Numbered from the stretch's first letter, positions 41,836 through 51,532 are shown. The stretch: 64,000 bases of DNA from Halobacteriovorax sp. (GCA_002720865.1 PBIO01000005.1:1-64000); one strand, 5' to 3'. The notes: generated by a model not told the origin, from the letters alone. Program-made: numbers and translations.

Positions 41836-44517
41836 ATGCTTTACATAGATGAAAACTCTACACAAAATTATGCGGCTCGGATGGCAGGAGGAAAAGGCTT
41901 TAACCTCTACCTCATGACCAAGGCCGGACTAAAAGTTCCTTCTTGGATCGTCCTTGGCCCAGACTGCTTTGAAGAGTTTAAGTCCTTGTCCAATATTAAT
42001 GAAAAGTTTACTGAACTTGAAAGCACAATTTCAGACCCAAAGGAGCTTTGTGAAAAAATTGAAGCTCTTATCTTAGAAACTGAATACCCTTTAAAAGTAA
42101 AAGAGTTCATTAAAAAAACTTTCGATAAATTGGGAAAGGAGCTTATCTCAGTTAGGTCTTCCGCCTTAGATGAAGATGGAAGCTCGCACTCTTTCGCTGG
42201 ACAGCTATCAAGTTACCTTTATATTAGCAGTTTTGATGCTGTTCTAGAGTCTGTAAAGAAATGCTGGGCCAGTGCTTACAGTGAAAGAGGGCTGGTCTAC
42301 CGAAGGGAAAATAAGCTTTCATCAGAAAATATTCAAGTTGCTGTCGTCCTACAAGAGATGATTTGCCCAGAAAAGGCCGGGGTGCTCTTTACTTGTGACC
42401 CTATAAATGAAGATCCCGATCACCTTTTGATAAACTCTGTTTATGGAGTTGGCGAAGGCTTGGTTTCAGGCCTCTATGATGCCGACAACTTTAAAATTGA
42501 AAAAGAATCGGGAAAGATCATCGAGCAGGAAATTACAGACAAACCAAAAATGCTTATTCAAGATACTCAAAAGCAAGAACCTAAAGAAGTCGAGGTAGCT
42601 GAAGATAAAATTAATATCTCTTCACTAAATGATGAAGAAATTGCTTCACTACACAAGATGGCAAAAGACATTGAGAAGCTCTACAGGTTCCCCCAGGATG
42701 TCGAGTGGGCCATTCAGGACAATACTGTCTACCTACTCCAGTCAAGACCTGTAACCACTAACGTAAGGGCAGGAACAGGAAACCTTTTTGTATGGGATAA
42801 TTCAAATATCGTAGAATCCTATGGCGGAATTACAATGCCATTAACCTTCGGATTCGCTCACTATGTTTATCATCAAGTCTATGTACAGTTTTGTGAGATT
42901 CTTCTAGTCCCTGCTAAGCAAATCAGACAAATGGATCATTTTCTTAAAGACATGCTGGGGCTATTTTACGGGCGAGTCTATTATAATCTTTTAAACTGGT
43001 ACAAGCTTACCTCAATCCTACCTGGCTATAAATACAACCGTGGCTTTATGGAGACCATGATGGGAACTGACGAGGCTTTGCAGGATGAGATTGCAGAAAG
43101 AGTTAAACCTCCAAGCTTTCATCACACTTTTGGAGCAACCGTCAGAAGAATAATAGTTGGTTTTAAATTTTTATATTTCCACTATAGAATTCAAACTGTC
43201 GTTGATGATTTTCTTAGCTATTTTTATAAAAAATATAATAAGTTTCGAAAAATTAATTTTGACCATATGCCGGCAGATGAAATTTATGATTATTATAAGC
43301 AGATGGAAAAAGAAATGCTTTGGAAGTGGCATGCTCCTATTATCAATGATTTTTTAACAATGGTGCATTATGGAATTTTTAAAAAACTTACTGAGAAGTG
43401 GCTATCTCACTTAGGGGATGCTTTTCATAACGACCTTCTGGCAGGAAATGGAAATCTAGAAAGCGCAGAGCCCACTAAAAGATTAATTATAATGGCCGGG
43501 AAAATTGATAAAATTGAAGGGTTGAAAAATCTAATACTCAATACCCCAAATGCAGATTGTCTAGAGTCATTAAACCAGAGTGAATATAAAGATTTCTATG
43601 AAGAGGTCAAAGAATATATCGATCTCTTTGGTTTTAGATGTATGAGTGAAATGAAGCTAGAGCAAAAAGACTTACATCAAGACCCATCCCTACTTTTTGT
43701 TTTTTTAAAAAACCTCATTAATGCTGGGCAAACGGACTTAGAGGTATTTGAGAAAAGAGAAAAAGAAATAAGAGAGAACGCAGAAAATTTATTAAGGCAA
43801 AATATTGGTGGCATAAGAGGTCTAATTTATAGTTGGTCACTTAAGCACGCGAGAAAGGCCGTAATGAACCGCGAGAATACAAGATTTTGCCGTACTAGAG
43901 TTTATGGAATAGTTAGAAGTATGTTCTATGGAATTGGTAAAGACTATACTGCTAAGAAAATTATTGATGTTAAAGAAGATATCTTCTACTTAAATTTGCA
44001 AGAACTTAAAGGATCCCTAGAAGGAACTTTAACCACTCAAGACCTAAAAGGCATAATCAATGAGAGAAGAAGACAGTATGATGCCTATGCCGAAGGCGAG
44101 GAACCAGCTCCACGTTTTTTCACAAGGGGGCCATGTTATTGGCAAAATCAACATTTTCCCATCGAAGAAGTCGTTCTAGATGATTCACCACTTGAAGAAA
44201 ACCAGATGAGAGGAATTCCCTGCTGTCCTGGAGAAATTGAAGGAGAAGTTAAACTCATTCTTGATCCCGGGGATGATATGGTGTTAAACGGTGAGATTCT
44301 AGTCACAAAAAGAACAGATCCGGGCTGGATTCCCCTATACCCTTCGGCTAAAGCTCTTCTTGTTGAAAGAGGTGGCCTCCTTTCCCATTCGGCCATTGTG
44401 GCAAGAGAGATGGGTCTACCGACCATTGTTTCGATAAAAGGACTAACATCAAAACTAGAAACTGGTATGCGTATTAAGATGAACGGTGAAACGGGGCTTA
44501 TTGAAATTCTAGAATAA
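41836..44517 (+). CDS. PEP synthase/rifampicin phosphotransferase-like enzyme
   Basis: An 893-residue three-part enzyme. Residues 1-320 are the ATP-grasp pyruvate/PEP-binding domain (GGKGFNL, SVRSSALDEDG, FAGQLSSYLY, DVEWAIQDNTVYLLQSRP). The centre (about 330-800) is unlike PpsA and resembles the substrate domain of rifampicin phosphotransferase-type enzymes. The C-terminus has the swivelling phosphohistidine domain GGLLSHSAIVAREMGLP with His851. It lacks the PEP-binding TIM barrel of PpsA, so it probably transfers a phosphate from ATP to a small molecule. Three bases separate it from the UbiA gene. Last gene, followed by a strong terminator. Confidence 0.82.
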   Translation: MLYIDENSTQNYAARMAGGKGFNLYLMTKAGLKVPSWIVLGPDCFEEFKSLSNINEKFTELESTISDPKELCEKIEALILETEYPLKVKEFIKKTFDKLGKELISVRSSALDEDGSSHSFAGQLSSYLYISSFDAVLESVKKCWASAYSERGLVYRRENKLSSENIQVAVVLQEMICPEKAGVLFTCDPINEDPDHLLINSVYGVGEGLVSGLYDADNFKIEKESGKIIEQEITDKPKMLIQDTQKQEPKEVEVAEDKINISSLNDEEIASLHKMAKDIEKLYRFPQDVEWAIQDNTVYLLQSRPVTTNVRAGTGNLFVWDNSNIVESYGGITMPLTFGFAHYVYHQVYVQFCEILLVPAKQIRQMDHFLKDMLGLFYGRVYYNLLNWYKLTSILPGYKYNRGFMETMMGTDEALQDEIAERVKPPSFHHTFGATVRRIIVGFKFLYFHYRIQTVVDDFLSYFYKKYNKFRKINFDHMPADEIYDYYKQMEKEMLWKWHAPIINDFLTMVHYGIFKKLTEKWLSHLGDAFHNDLLAGNGNLESAEPTKRLIIMAGKIDKIEGLKNLILNTPNADCLESLNQSEYKDFYEEVKEYIDLFGFRCMSEMKLEQKDLHQDPSLLFVFLKNLINAGQTDLEVFEKREKEIRENAENLLRQNIGGIRGLIYSWSLKHARKAVMNRENTRFCRTRVYGIVRSMFYGIGKDYTAKKIIDVKEDIFYLNLQELKGSLEGTLTTQDLKGIINERRRQYDAYAEGEEPAPRFFTRGPCYWQNQHFPIEEVVLDDSPLEENQMRGIPCCPGEIEGEVKLILDPGDDMVLNGEILVTKRTDPGWIPLYPSAKALLVERGGLLSHSAIVAREMGLPTIVSIKGLTSKLETGMRIKMNGETGLIEILE

Positions 44518-44541
44518 TACTTGTCTAAAATTTTGACATAT

Positions 44542-44567
44542 AAAAAGGGACCCACTGAGGTCCTTTT
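44542..44567 (+). terminator. Terminator of the rightward cluster operon
   Basis: AAAAAGGGACC and GGTCCTTTTTTT form a strong stem around a short loop, with a seven-base T run, 25 bases after the last gene of the cluster. It closes the rightward operon. Confidence 0.9.
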
Positions 44568-44633
44568 TTTAATTTTGAGACTACTCCTATGGAATAATTT
44601 GAAAAAACAAATCAAACACCCTTAGGAGGGTAT

Positions 44634-45191
44634 ATGAAAAAGATTATCGCTTCAGCACTTATCCTTTTATCTTTCAATGCCTTGGCCATTGATAGCATGA
44701 CAATGAATATAGAACTTTTAGGTTCAGATATTTTTAGGTCAGAGGGTAAAGAACTTCTAGGTGATTTTAGTAAAATCAGTGGAAATGTTGCTATTAAGGT
44801 AAAGCAAGACGGACAAACACAATCTCTAAATATGCCAATTCCTCTAACTCAAGCTCCTAATAATACCAGAATGGAAGTTGTTGAGAAAAACAGAGTAAGA
44901 ATCATTGAGGCAGAACACGGTATCGATGCTACTGTTCCAGCAAAGATCAAAAAGAAACTCGGAGGTAAAATTAAATCAATCAAAATCACCTCTGAAAACT
45001 ACCTTATGGCCATGCGCCCAGTTTTAGAGAAGCAGGGTCTAGACATGCTTCAAAGTTTAAATGTATCAAGTGATGAATTGTCTTTTTCAGTAGGCCTTGA
45101 GATGTCTGATGTAGAGTGTTCACTTAATGAGGAAAAAGACCTTCAATGTGATAGCAGCATCAAAATGAATATAGACGTAGAAACAGAATAA
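44634..45191 (+). CDS. Exported hypothetical protein
   Basis: A 185-residue protein with a signal peptide (residues 1-18, cleavage after ALA). The mature part is mostly beta, with alternating polar/hydrophobic strands, Lys/Glu-rich, and one Cys pair near the C-terminus (CSLNEEKDLQC). TTAGGAGGG before the ATG is an excellent ribosome site, suggesting high expression. It stands alone between two terminators. No family recognised; likely periplasmic. Confidence 0.75.
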   Translation: MKKIIASALILLSFNALAIDSMTMNIELLGSDIFRSEGKELLGDFSKISGNVAIKVKQDGQTQSLNMPIPLTQAPNNTRMEVVEKNRVRIIEAEHGIDATVPAKIKKKLGGKIKSIKITSENYLMAMRPVLEKQGLDMLQSLNVSSDELSFSVGLEMSDVECSLNEEKDLQCDSSIKMNIDVETE

Positions 45192-45198
45192 TTAAATA

Positions 45199-45240
45199 GT
45201 CGGACAAGGTTAACTCTCCCCTCTCTCTACCTTGTCCGGC
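45199..45240. terminator. Bidirectional hairpin between convergent genes
   Basis: GTCGGACAAGGT (45199-45210) pairs with ACCTTGTCCGGC (45229-45240), twelve pairs including one T-G wobble, around an 18-base C/T-rich loop. It sits between convergent stops. T runs on either side are weak. Confidence 0.65.
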
Positions 45241-45244
45241 TCTC

Positions 45245-46918
45245 TTATAAAGCGATACTTAAATCAGTTTCAAGTGCTTCTAACTCTTCTTTTTTAGCAG
45301 ACTTATCAATAACCCCATTATCATGATAAGTTGCTCCGTGAGCGGCATTGGCCCTACCTGAAGGGTCTATATCATAGTCTTGCCAACGAGGAATCCATCT
45401 TTTGACTAACTTCTCTGAAGACTTATGAGGGAACTTCTTTTCAAAAATTCTTCGGTATAAGAAGGCCTCTTTAGTTAATGGTGTATTATGAGGGTAGAGC
45501 TCTTCCCTTTTCGCAAACTCAATATCACTTACGGCCTGCTCAGCAAAATCCTTTAGACCGTCAACCCATGAATAACCTACTCCGTCTGAGAATTGCTCTT
45601 TTTGTCTCCATAAAACGGAATCTGGTAAGTATGGATCATCAGGCGTATCGAAGGCTTTTCTTAAAACATATTTTTCCATTTTCTCGCCTTGAACAATCAT
45701 TTTAAGTTCTGGATCTAGGCTCATGACTTCATCTAAAAATTTTAAATCTAAAAACGGAACTCTGGCCTCGACACCAGCGCCCATTGTGGATCGGTCTGCT
45801 CTTTGCACGTCAGAAGTATGAAGCCTTTTTACTCGTCTTAAGGCCTCTTCATGAAATTCTTTAGCACTTGGGGCATGACCAAAATAAAGGTAACCTCCAA
45901 ACATCTCATCTGCCCCCTCCCCAGAAAGTACGACTTTTACACCCTGATCTCTGATATATTTTGTCATAATATACATTGGTGTGGAGGCCCTTACAGTGGT
46001 CACATCATAGGTTTCAACTTTTTCTATTAATTCTTCTACTAAGCTAATACCTTCTTCAACTGTATAAGTGATTTCGTGATGCTCAGTACCTAAGAACTCG
46101 GCCACTTCTCTGGCCTTTACTAAATCTTTTGAGTCCTTATCCAATCCAATTGAAAAACTTTTTATTGTCTTTCCTTGTTTTTTCATTTCTCTAGCTACAA
46201 TAGATGAAACTAATGAAGAATCTAAGCCACCTGAGAGGAGTACCCCTACCGGAACGTCGCTCATTAATCTTTTTTTACAGGCTTCAGTTAAAAGTTCTCT
46301 TATTCTTTCAGGTCCTCTAGTTGGCAACTGCTCTTCAGTCCACCACGTTGGTTTAAAGTATCTTACAAAGCCCTCATCAGTGGTGTAATAATGACCTACA
46401 GGAAATGCTTCAATAGTTTCACAAACATCCTGCAAGGACTTTGACTCACTTGCAAACCACATGGCCCCAGCTGAGTCAGTTCCATAAAATAGAGGTTTAA
46501 TACCTATAGGATCTCTAGCAACAAAAAGTTTATCTTTATCTGCGATGATAAACGAAAAGACCCCATCTAATTTTTTAACTATATCTACGCCCCATTCTTC
46601 ATAACCATGAAGGATGATTTCGCTATCGGACTTTGTTCTTCTTGTATGTGGTTTTTTTAGTTCGGATCTCAGCACTTCGTGATTATAAATCTCACCATTA
46701 TGAACAAGATAAGCACCGTCAGTTCCCTCAATTGGTTGCCTGCCAGAATGAAGATCGACAATGGAAAGCCTTTCGTGACAAAGAATGGTACCCCCTGAAG
46801 TAACCACATGACCGCCCTCATCTGGACCTCTATGCACTAAACGCCTTGAGCACTCAATGGCCTTTTCTAGAGTTTTTGTTACTTCTTTCGCTTTATAGAC
46901 TGCCAAAATACCACACAT
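45245..46918 (-). CDS. asnB: Asparagine synthetase, glutamine-hydrolysing
   Basis: A 557-residue enzyme amidating aspartate with glutamine and ATP. Cys2 (MCGILAV) is the N-terminal glutaminase nucleophile after Met removal; RLVHRGPDEGG, HNGEIYNHE and ARDPIGIKPL complete that domain. The synthetase half has VLLSGGLDSSLV (PP-loop), SGEGADEMFGGY and EARVPFLD. Length matches E. coli AsnB (554). TAGGAG precedes the ATG. Monocistronic; about 190 AT-rich bases upstream hold no gene. Confidence 0.96.
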   Translation of the reverse strand: MCGILAVYKAKEVTKTLEKAIECSRRLVHRGPDEGGHVVTSGGTILCHERLSIVDLHSGRQPIEGTDGAYLVHNGEIYNHEVLRSELKKPHTRRTKSDSEIILHGYEEWGVDIVKKLDGVFSFIIADKDKLFVARDPIGIKPLFYGTDSAGAMWFASESKSLQDVCETIEAFPVGHYYTTDEGFVRYFKPTWWTEEQLPTRGPERIRELLTEACKKRLMSDVPVGVLLSGGLDSSLVSSIVAREMKKQGKTIKSFSIGLDKDSKDLVKAREVAEFLGTEHHEITYTVEEGISLVEELIEKVETYDVTTVRASTPMYIMTKYIRDQGVKVVLSGEGADEMFGGYLYFGHAPSAKEFHEEALRRVKRLHTSDVQRADRSTMGAGVEARVPFLDLKFLDEVMSLDPELKMIVQGEKMEKYVLRKAFDTPDDPYLPDSVLWRQKEQFSDGVGYSWVDGLKDFAEQAVSDIEFAKREELYPHNTPLTKEAFLYRRIFEKKFPHKSSEKLVKRWIPRWQDYDIDPSGRANAAHGATYHDNGVIDKSAKKEELEALETDLSIAL

Positions 46919-47109
46919 TTTTAATCTCCTATTATTACGAAAACTTTAAAGATTTTCGTATTATTTTAAGAATCCTACCTCTAAAACGGCTTTTTATTAA
47001 CATATATTTATACTATTGATTGATTTTTTGAATAGTTTCAAATTAAAGACTAATTAATTTAAGAACTCTTAAATAAGCCCTCTCTAGAAAGGTGTATTTT
47101 AGTGAACCC

Positions 47110-48666
47110 TTAAGCCGCTAAGGCGATGACTCTTGGAAATCTGATGATAAATCTTGTGTTTTTACATTTTTCGTCGATAAACAGCTCTCCTCCGAGCTGT
47201 TCTATAATTCCATGACTAATAGATAGTCCTAGGCCAGTGCCTTTTCCCATCTCTTTTGTGGTGAAAAATGGCTGCATCACTTTATCTACCACCTCATTTG
47301 GAATGCCCGAACCTGAGTCAGTAATTACTATATCCACGACATCACTAAGGGCCCGAACTTCGATTTTGGTCCAAGGTTTTTCATCTTTTTCTATGGCATC
47401 TATTGAGTTGTTTAATAGATTTAAAATGACTTGGCCCATTAGGGTTTTTTGGCATTCTATATAAAATTTTGCCTCAGGTTTTATAAAATCTAATCGAATA
47501 GATTTTTCAGCAAACCTTCCTCTGCAAAAAACAAGAGTACTTTCGATAATTTCATCAATATCGTACACATTAACGTCATCCACAAGGCCATCACGGGAAA
47601 AGCTCTTTAAACCTTTAATAATTTCACTTATACGTTTAACGGTGTCGTCAATATTTTGAATTTTATTTAAAATTTTCTCTTTATCCAGCTCTTCATAAGA
47701 CTTATTAATATTTTTTCTAAGAAACCAATTATTCCCGGCAATGATCTGTAGTGGATTATTTATTTCATGTGCAATGCCAGCGGCCATTTCACCAAGAGCA
47801 CTTAACTTAGAAGCTTCTATATTACTGGCCTCAAGTTGTTTTATTTCATCAGTTTTCTCTTCTACTTTTTGCTCTAGATTATGGGCATAGTCTTGAATTT
47901 CTTTATTTTTGGCATCTACCGTAAAAAGTAAATTATCAAAAACTCTAGCTAAGTTATGAAATTCTGCCACATCCGAAAGTTTTTCAGGGTGATCCATTGT
48001 CCTAATTTTATAATCATCATATTCCTTAACAACCTCCATAGCGTCTAAAATATAATAAATTGGATCGGAGATAAGTGCCCTAACTCTTCTAGTAAACATC
48101 CAAACCATGGCCAAGGAAATACAGCCAATAAATAAACAAAGTATAATCTGAGCTATATAAAATTCTTTTAATCTTTGGGGTACTGATTTGATTACAAGGT
48201 ATCCGTACGACTTGTCATCATCCTTTATTTCAAAAAGACCGGTTAAAGAAAAAGATCCAAAACGCATTTTATCATCTTTTTTTCTTAAAGAGTTTAATTC
48301 ACTAATACTGATTTTCTTCCCAAAGCTACCCAGCGTATTGCCGTTCAAATCTATTATCGAAATAGACTTATACTGATTAGTTTTTTGAATTGATTTTAAC
48401 TGTCTTTTAATTTCTTCTTGGTCTGAAAAAATCACGGCGGGTAAAACGGAATGGGTCATAATTTGACCGTCATTAGAAATAACAGTTTTATAGTCAGAGC
48501 GAATAAGGCCTACCTGAAAGGAAAAAAAGATGATTAGAACAATTCCCATTAAAAGAGAAATACTCCCTAAATACATAAAGGCTAGCTTCTTTCTTAAACC
48601 AATGGGTCGCTTGGGGTAACTAATCACATATACTTTTCGACAACTAAATGAACAATCTTTATACAA
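47110..48666 (-). CDS. Membrane sensor histidine kinase, CHASE8 type
   Basis: A 518-residue kinase: TM1 (28-50), an extracytoplasmic sensor domain of about 120 residues (LPAVIFSDQEEIKRQL, a CHASE8-like opening), TM2 (170-192), a HAMP-like linker, a coiled coil (250-285), the dimerisation box with His300 (GEMAAGIAHEINNPL) and an ATPase domain with N-box NLLNNSIDAI, DSGSGI and KGTGLGLSIS. No response regulator is adjacent, so it is an orphan. The ORF starts at TTG 48666; an in-frame GTG at codon 14 is an alternative, and neither has a strong ribosome site. Confidence 0.87.
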   Translation of the reverse strand: MYKDCSFSCRKVYVISYPKRPIGLRKKLAFMYLGSISLLMGIVLIIFFSFQVGLIRSDYKTVISNDGQIMTHSVLPAVIFSDQEEIKRQLKSIQKTNQYKSISIIDLNGNTLGSFGKKISISELNSLRKKDDKMRFGSFSLTGLFEIKDDDKSYGYLVIKSVPQRLKEFYIAQIILCLFIGCISLAMVWMFTRRVRALISDPIYYILDAMEVVKEYDDYKIRTMDHPEKLSDVAEFHNLARVFDNLLFTVDAKNKEIQDYAHNLEQKVEEKTDEIKQLEASNIEASKLSALGEMAAGIAHEINNPLQIIAGNNWFLRKNINKSYEELDKEKILNKIQNIDDTVKRISEIIKGLKSFSRDGLVDDVNVYDIDEIIESTLVFCRGRFAEKSIRLDFIKPEAKFYIECQKTLMGQVILNLLNNSIDAIEKDEKPWTKIEVRALSDVVDIVITDSGSGIPNEVVDKVMQPFFTTKEMGKGTGLGLSISHGIIEQLGGELFIDEKCKNTRFIIRFPRVIALAA

Positions 48667-48751
48667 AAATCAAGTAGATGACCTTTAAAACACTTCTAAG
48701 TGCGCTAAATCTCATGAATATTTTGGAGAGTTTTTTGCTTTATTACTTCTT

Positions 48752-49462
48752 ATGAAACTTATACTAAAGACCATCTTTATTACGGCCCTTTGTCTTACTC
48801 TGCCAACTCTCCTTTTTGCCGGGAAGAAAAAAGAGTTAACAAAAGAGCAAATTGAAAAAATAAGACAGATGACGGAAACGATTATAAAGAAAACGCATCA
48901 TAGTCTTGATAATGAGAGAAATAATAGAAGAAGAAAGTTTAAACTTAAATTTCATAGCATCAAAAACCCACAATATTTTTTGGAGTCAAACTTCACAATT
49001 GGTCGTTTTCTCTTTGGTAAACCTAATTACAAGATAGGTGTCAATCCTATCGTTTTTGATCATCATATTTCAGACATAGCCCTTGAAGGAATCCTGGCCC
49101 ATGAGCTAGTTCATTCAGAGGATTATTATAATGGATCGACTATCAGAACAATTATTCCCATCGGTTTTAAAGTAAGTAGAAAGAAAAAGAGAATACAATA
49201 CGAAAGAAAAACAGATCTTAAAACTGTGCTCTATGGATATTCAAAAGGTTTAATTGCCTATAAAAAATTCCAGTACCCACTCCTTTCTCCAAAGGAGTTA
49301 AAAAAGAAAAAAGAGGAATATTTAACTCCAGAAGAAATTGAGTTAATTGACAGTATAAAAGAAGATCATCCTAAACTTATACAAAAGTGGCTAAAAGGAA
49401 AAATCCCCGTTGACTTAAAGCAATTTAAAGCTGAAATTAAGGCCCATTTAGAAAATTCGTAA
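48752..49462 (+). CDS. Exported HExxH zincin-like protein
   Basis: A 236-residue protein with a signal peptide (residues 1-23, cleavage near LFAG). The motif AHELVHSEDYY (about 117-127) is a HExxH zinc site within a helix, preceded by DHHISDIALEGIL; the third ligand is not obvious but may be the Glu/Asp after it. The rest is Lys-rich. A metallopeptidase is likely, of no family I can name. It is followed after 10 bases by tpm. Confidence 0.7.
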   Translation: MKLILKTIFITALCLTLPTLLFAGKKKELTKEQIEKIRQMTETIIKKTHHSLDNERNNRRRKFKLKFHSIKNPQYFLESNFTIGRFLFGKPNYKIGVNPIVFDHHISDIALEGILAHELVHSEDYYNGSTIRTIIPIGFKVSRKKKRIQYERKTDLKTVLYGYSKGLIAYKKFQYPLLSPKELKKKKEEYLTPEEIELIDSIKEDHPKLIQKWLKGKIPVDLKQFKAEIKAHLENS

Positions 49463-49472
49463 GAGGGATTAA

Positions 49473-50120
49473 ATGGAAAAAGAATTTTGGCTAAACAAAT
49501 GGAACCAAAACTCTATTGGGTTTCATAGAAGTGAGTATCACCCAGAGCTCTTAAAATATATTACTAAATTTGAAGAACTTGAAAAATCTGTGCTAGTTCC
49601 TCTTTGTGGAAAGTCCTTAGACTTAATTTATTTAAAAGATCAGGGCTTTAATGTGGTTGGCATTGAATTTTCTAAAAAAGCTTGTGAAGAGTTTTTTAAT
49701 GAAAATAATATCGAATATCAAATTATAACCGAAGACGGGTTTGAGATCTTTGAAAGTGATAAAATTCATTTGTACTGCGGAGATTATTTTAAATTTGTTC
49801 CAAGAGAAAAACTAAACTTTGCCTATGACCGAGCCGCCATCGTGGCCCTCGACCCAAACAATCGAAAAGCATATGCTGATCAATACGCCAAAAATATAAA
49901 CGCAGGTGGAAAGCTTCTTATGCTTACTTTTGAATACGATCAATCAAAATGCCAAGGACCACCCTGGTCTACTGAGGAATATTTTATCTACGAATACTTT
50001 GAAAAAGAATTTGATATAGATATTTTAGAAAACTCGCAAATCAAAGTTGGAAACCCTCGCATGCAAGAGGCCGGTGTATCTACGGCACTTCAAAAAACTT
50101 TTCTTCTTACAAAGAAATAA
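49473..50120 (+). CDS. tpm: Thiopurine S-methyltransferase
   Basis: A 215-residue SAM-dependent methyltransferase. FWLNKWNQNSIGFHRSEYHP is the family opening; SVLVPLCGKSLDLIYLKDQG and VVGIEFSKKACEEFF bind SAM; YDRAAIVALDPNNRKAYA is the family core. Bacterial Tpm methylates thiols and some metalloids; the natural substrate here is unknown. AGAGGG precedes the ATG. Confidence 0.92.
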   Translation: MEKEFWLNKWNQNSIGFHRSEYHPELLKYITKFEELEKSVLVPLCGKSLDLIYLKDQGFNVVGIEFSKKACEEFFNENNIEYQIITEDGFEIFESDKIHLYCGDYFKFVPREKLNFAYDRAAIVALDPNNRKAYADQYAKNINAGGKLLMLTFEYDQSKCQGPPWSTEEYFIYEYFEKEFDIDILENSQIKVGNPRMQEAGVSTALQKTFLLTKK

Positions 50121-50122
50121 AA

Positions 50123-50144
50123 AAACCACCCCGAAGGGTGGTTT
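50123..50144. terminator. Bidirectional terminator after tpm
   Basis: AAACCACCC and GGGTGGTTT, nine perfect pairs, enclose CGAA. The minus strand has a long T run after it, so it serves the leftward protease at least as well as tpm. Confidence 0.88.
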
Positions 50145-50182
50145 CTATATGATCTTTCGATCTGCGCGATAGACTTAAAGGA

Positions 50183-51532
50183 CTACTTTAAAACAAATGG
50201 GCTAGGCATCGGCAATACATACCCTTCGCGAAGATTTCCATCCTTGGAAAGACCCTTTTCCAAATCCTTGGTCGTAATTTGATTGTGAGATAATTCAATG
50301 GCCTTATCCAGGTCCATCTTTAGTGAATTTTCCGCAGCATTAATTGCACGAAGCATATTCACGTCACCACCAGCTTTAACTTTTGAAGCATAGCTTCTAC
50401 GCTTATCAACAGTTTTCATGATGATCTTCTTAATTTGAACTGGAAGTAGCTCAGCATTGATTTCAGATACTCTAGCAGCAATATTTGAAACATAAGGAGC
50501 AGCTTGAGATGTACCAGAAACTTCTAGGTACATATTATCTGGAACTGTAGAGTTAATAGCAACTCCAGGAGCGGCAACATCTACAGTTTTCTTACCGTAG
50601 TTAGAAAAACTAGCTAGTTTTCCAGCATCAATAGTAGCAGCAACAGAAATCACGTTATCCGCATCAATATTAGTTGGAAAAGAACCAAATTCATCATTTG
50701 ATAAACCGTCATTACCAGCAGCAAATACAAATAATGTGTTTCTAGCTTCGCTTACAAAGTGAAGACCTTCTTTATTAAGAGTTGTAAGAAAATGCTTAGC
50801 AACTTCAACAATTTCCTCTTCTGTTAGCTTAAAAGGCTTACCGATTAATTCAGCAATCATTCTAGCCTGAGGATATCCAGTTCCAAAAGATCCGTTAGCA
50901 ACTTTTGCTCCGTGTGAATTAACATAAGCTGCAATCTCAATCATTGTCGTAAGTTGAGCTTTAGCAAGCTGTCCCATTGCTAATTTAGCAAGAGTAAGTC
51001 CTAAACCTTTCTCAGCGGCCATATCAATTTCTTTTTGACCGGGAAGCGCAACTTCAGTTGGAATAAGTTTTACAGATAAAATCTTAGCCGTAGGGTTTTT
51101 AGCAACGGAAATACCAGCTACGTGAGTTCCGTGCATAAAGTTTCCGTAAACCTGAATTGATTTTAAAAACTCTTGATCTGAAAGCTTAGTTTTGATCCAT
51201 TCTCTTTCTTCTTCAGTAATTGTTCCGTGAAAAGATTTTGCCTGAAGAGCAAAAAACTTACGAATATCCATAGTTAATGAATTTCTGTATTTCGGGTCAA
51301 TAACAAGATTGTTACCTTCAGCAAAGTTCCATCCATAGATGTCGTCTTGATAACCGTTTCTATCTTCATCACGATCATTTGAGATCTCACCTTCAGCTGG
51401 GTTGATCCAAAGACTTGCTAATAGGTCTTTATGAAGAGTATCCGTTCCTGAGTCTATAACCGCTAGTGTCGTTGCTCCGGCCGTGGCGCCTAGGAAAAGC
51501 GAAAGGGCCAATAGGGATTTGATTAATTGCAT
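50183..51532 (-). CDS. Exported subtilisin-like protease (S8)
   Basis: A 449-residue subtilase with a signal peptide (residues 1-20). Asp in LAVIDSGTD (about 26-28), His in HGTHVAGIS (about 138) and Ser in SGTSQAAPY (about 339) form the triad, with oxyanion Asn in FAAGNDG. No propeptide precedes the first catalytic Asp, unusual for secreted S8 enzymes, and there is an insert of about 100 residues before the His motif. The start is ATG 51532 with GGAGG just upstream; the ATG at 51547 lies before that site. Confidence 0.88.
   Translation of the reverse strand: MQLIKSLLALSLFLGATAGATTLAVIDSGTDTLHKDLLASLWINPAEGEISNDRDEDRNGYQDDIYGWNFAEGNNLVIDPKYRNSLTMDIRKFFALQAKSFHGTITEEEREWIKTKLSDQEFLKSIQVYGNFMHGTHVAGISVAKNPTAKILSVKLIPTEVALPGQKEIDMAAEKGLGLTLAKLAMGQLAKAQLTTMIEIAAYVNSHGAKVANGSFGTGYPQARMIAELIGKPFKLTEEEIVEVAKHFLTTLNKEGLHFVSEARNTLFVFAAGNDGLSNDEFGSFPTNIDADNVISVAATIDAGKLASFSNYGKKTVDVAAPGVAINSTVPDNMYLEVSGTSQAAPYVSNIAARVSEINAELLPVQIKKIIMKTVDKRRSYASKVKAGGDVNMLRAINAAENSLKMDLDKAIELSHNQITTKDLEKGLSKDGNLREGYVLPMPSPFVLK

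Noticed and set aside
32339-44517. Reading the 32-44 kb cluster as a standard OleABCD olefin operon
   Set aside because: The ligase and SDR have some Ole-like features, but there is no OleA thiolase and the hydrolase is smaller than OleB; other genes do not belong to that pathway.
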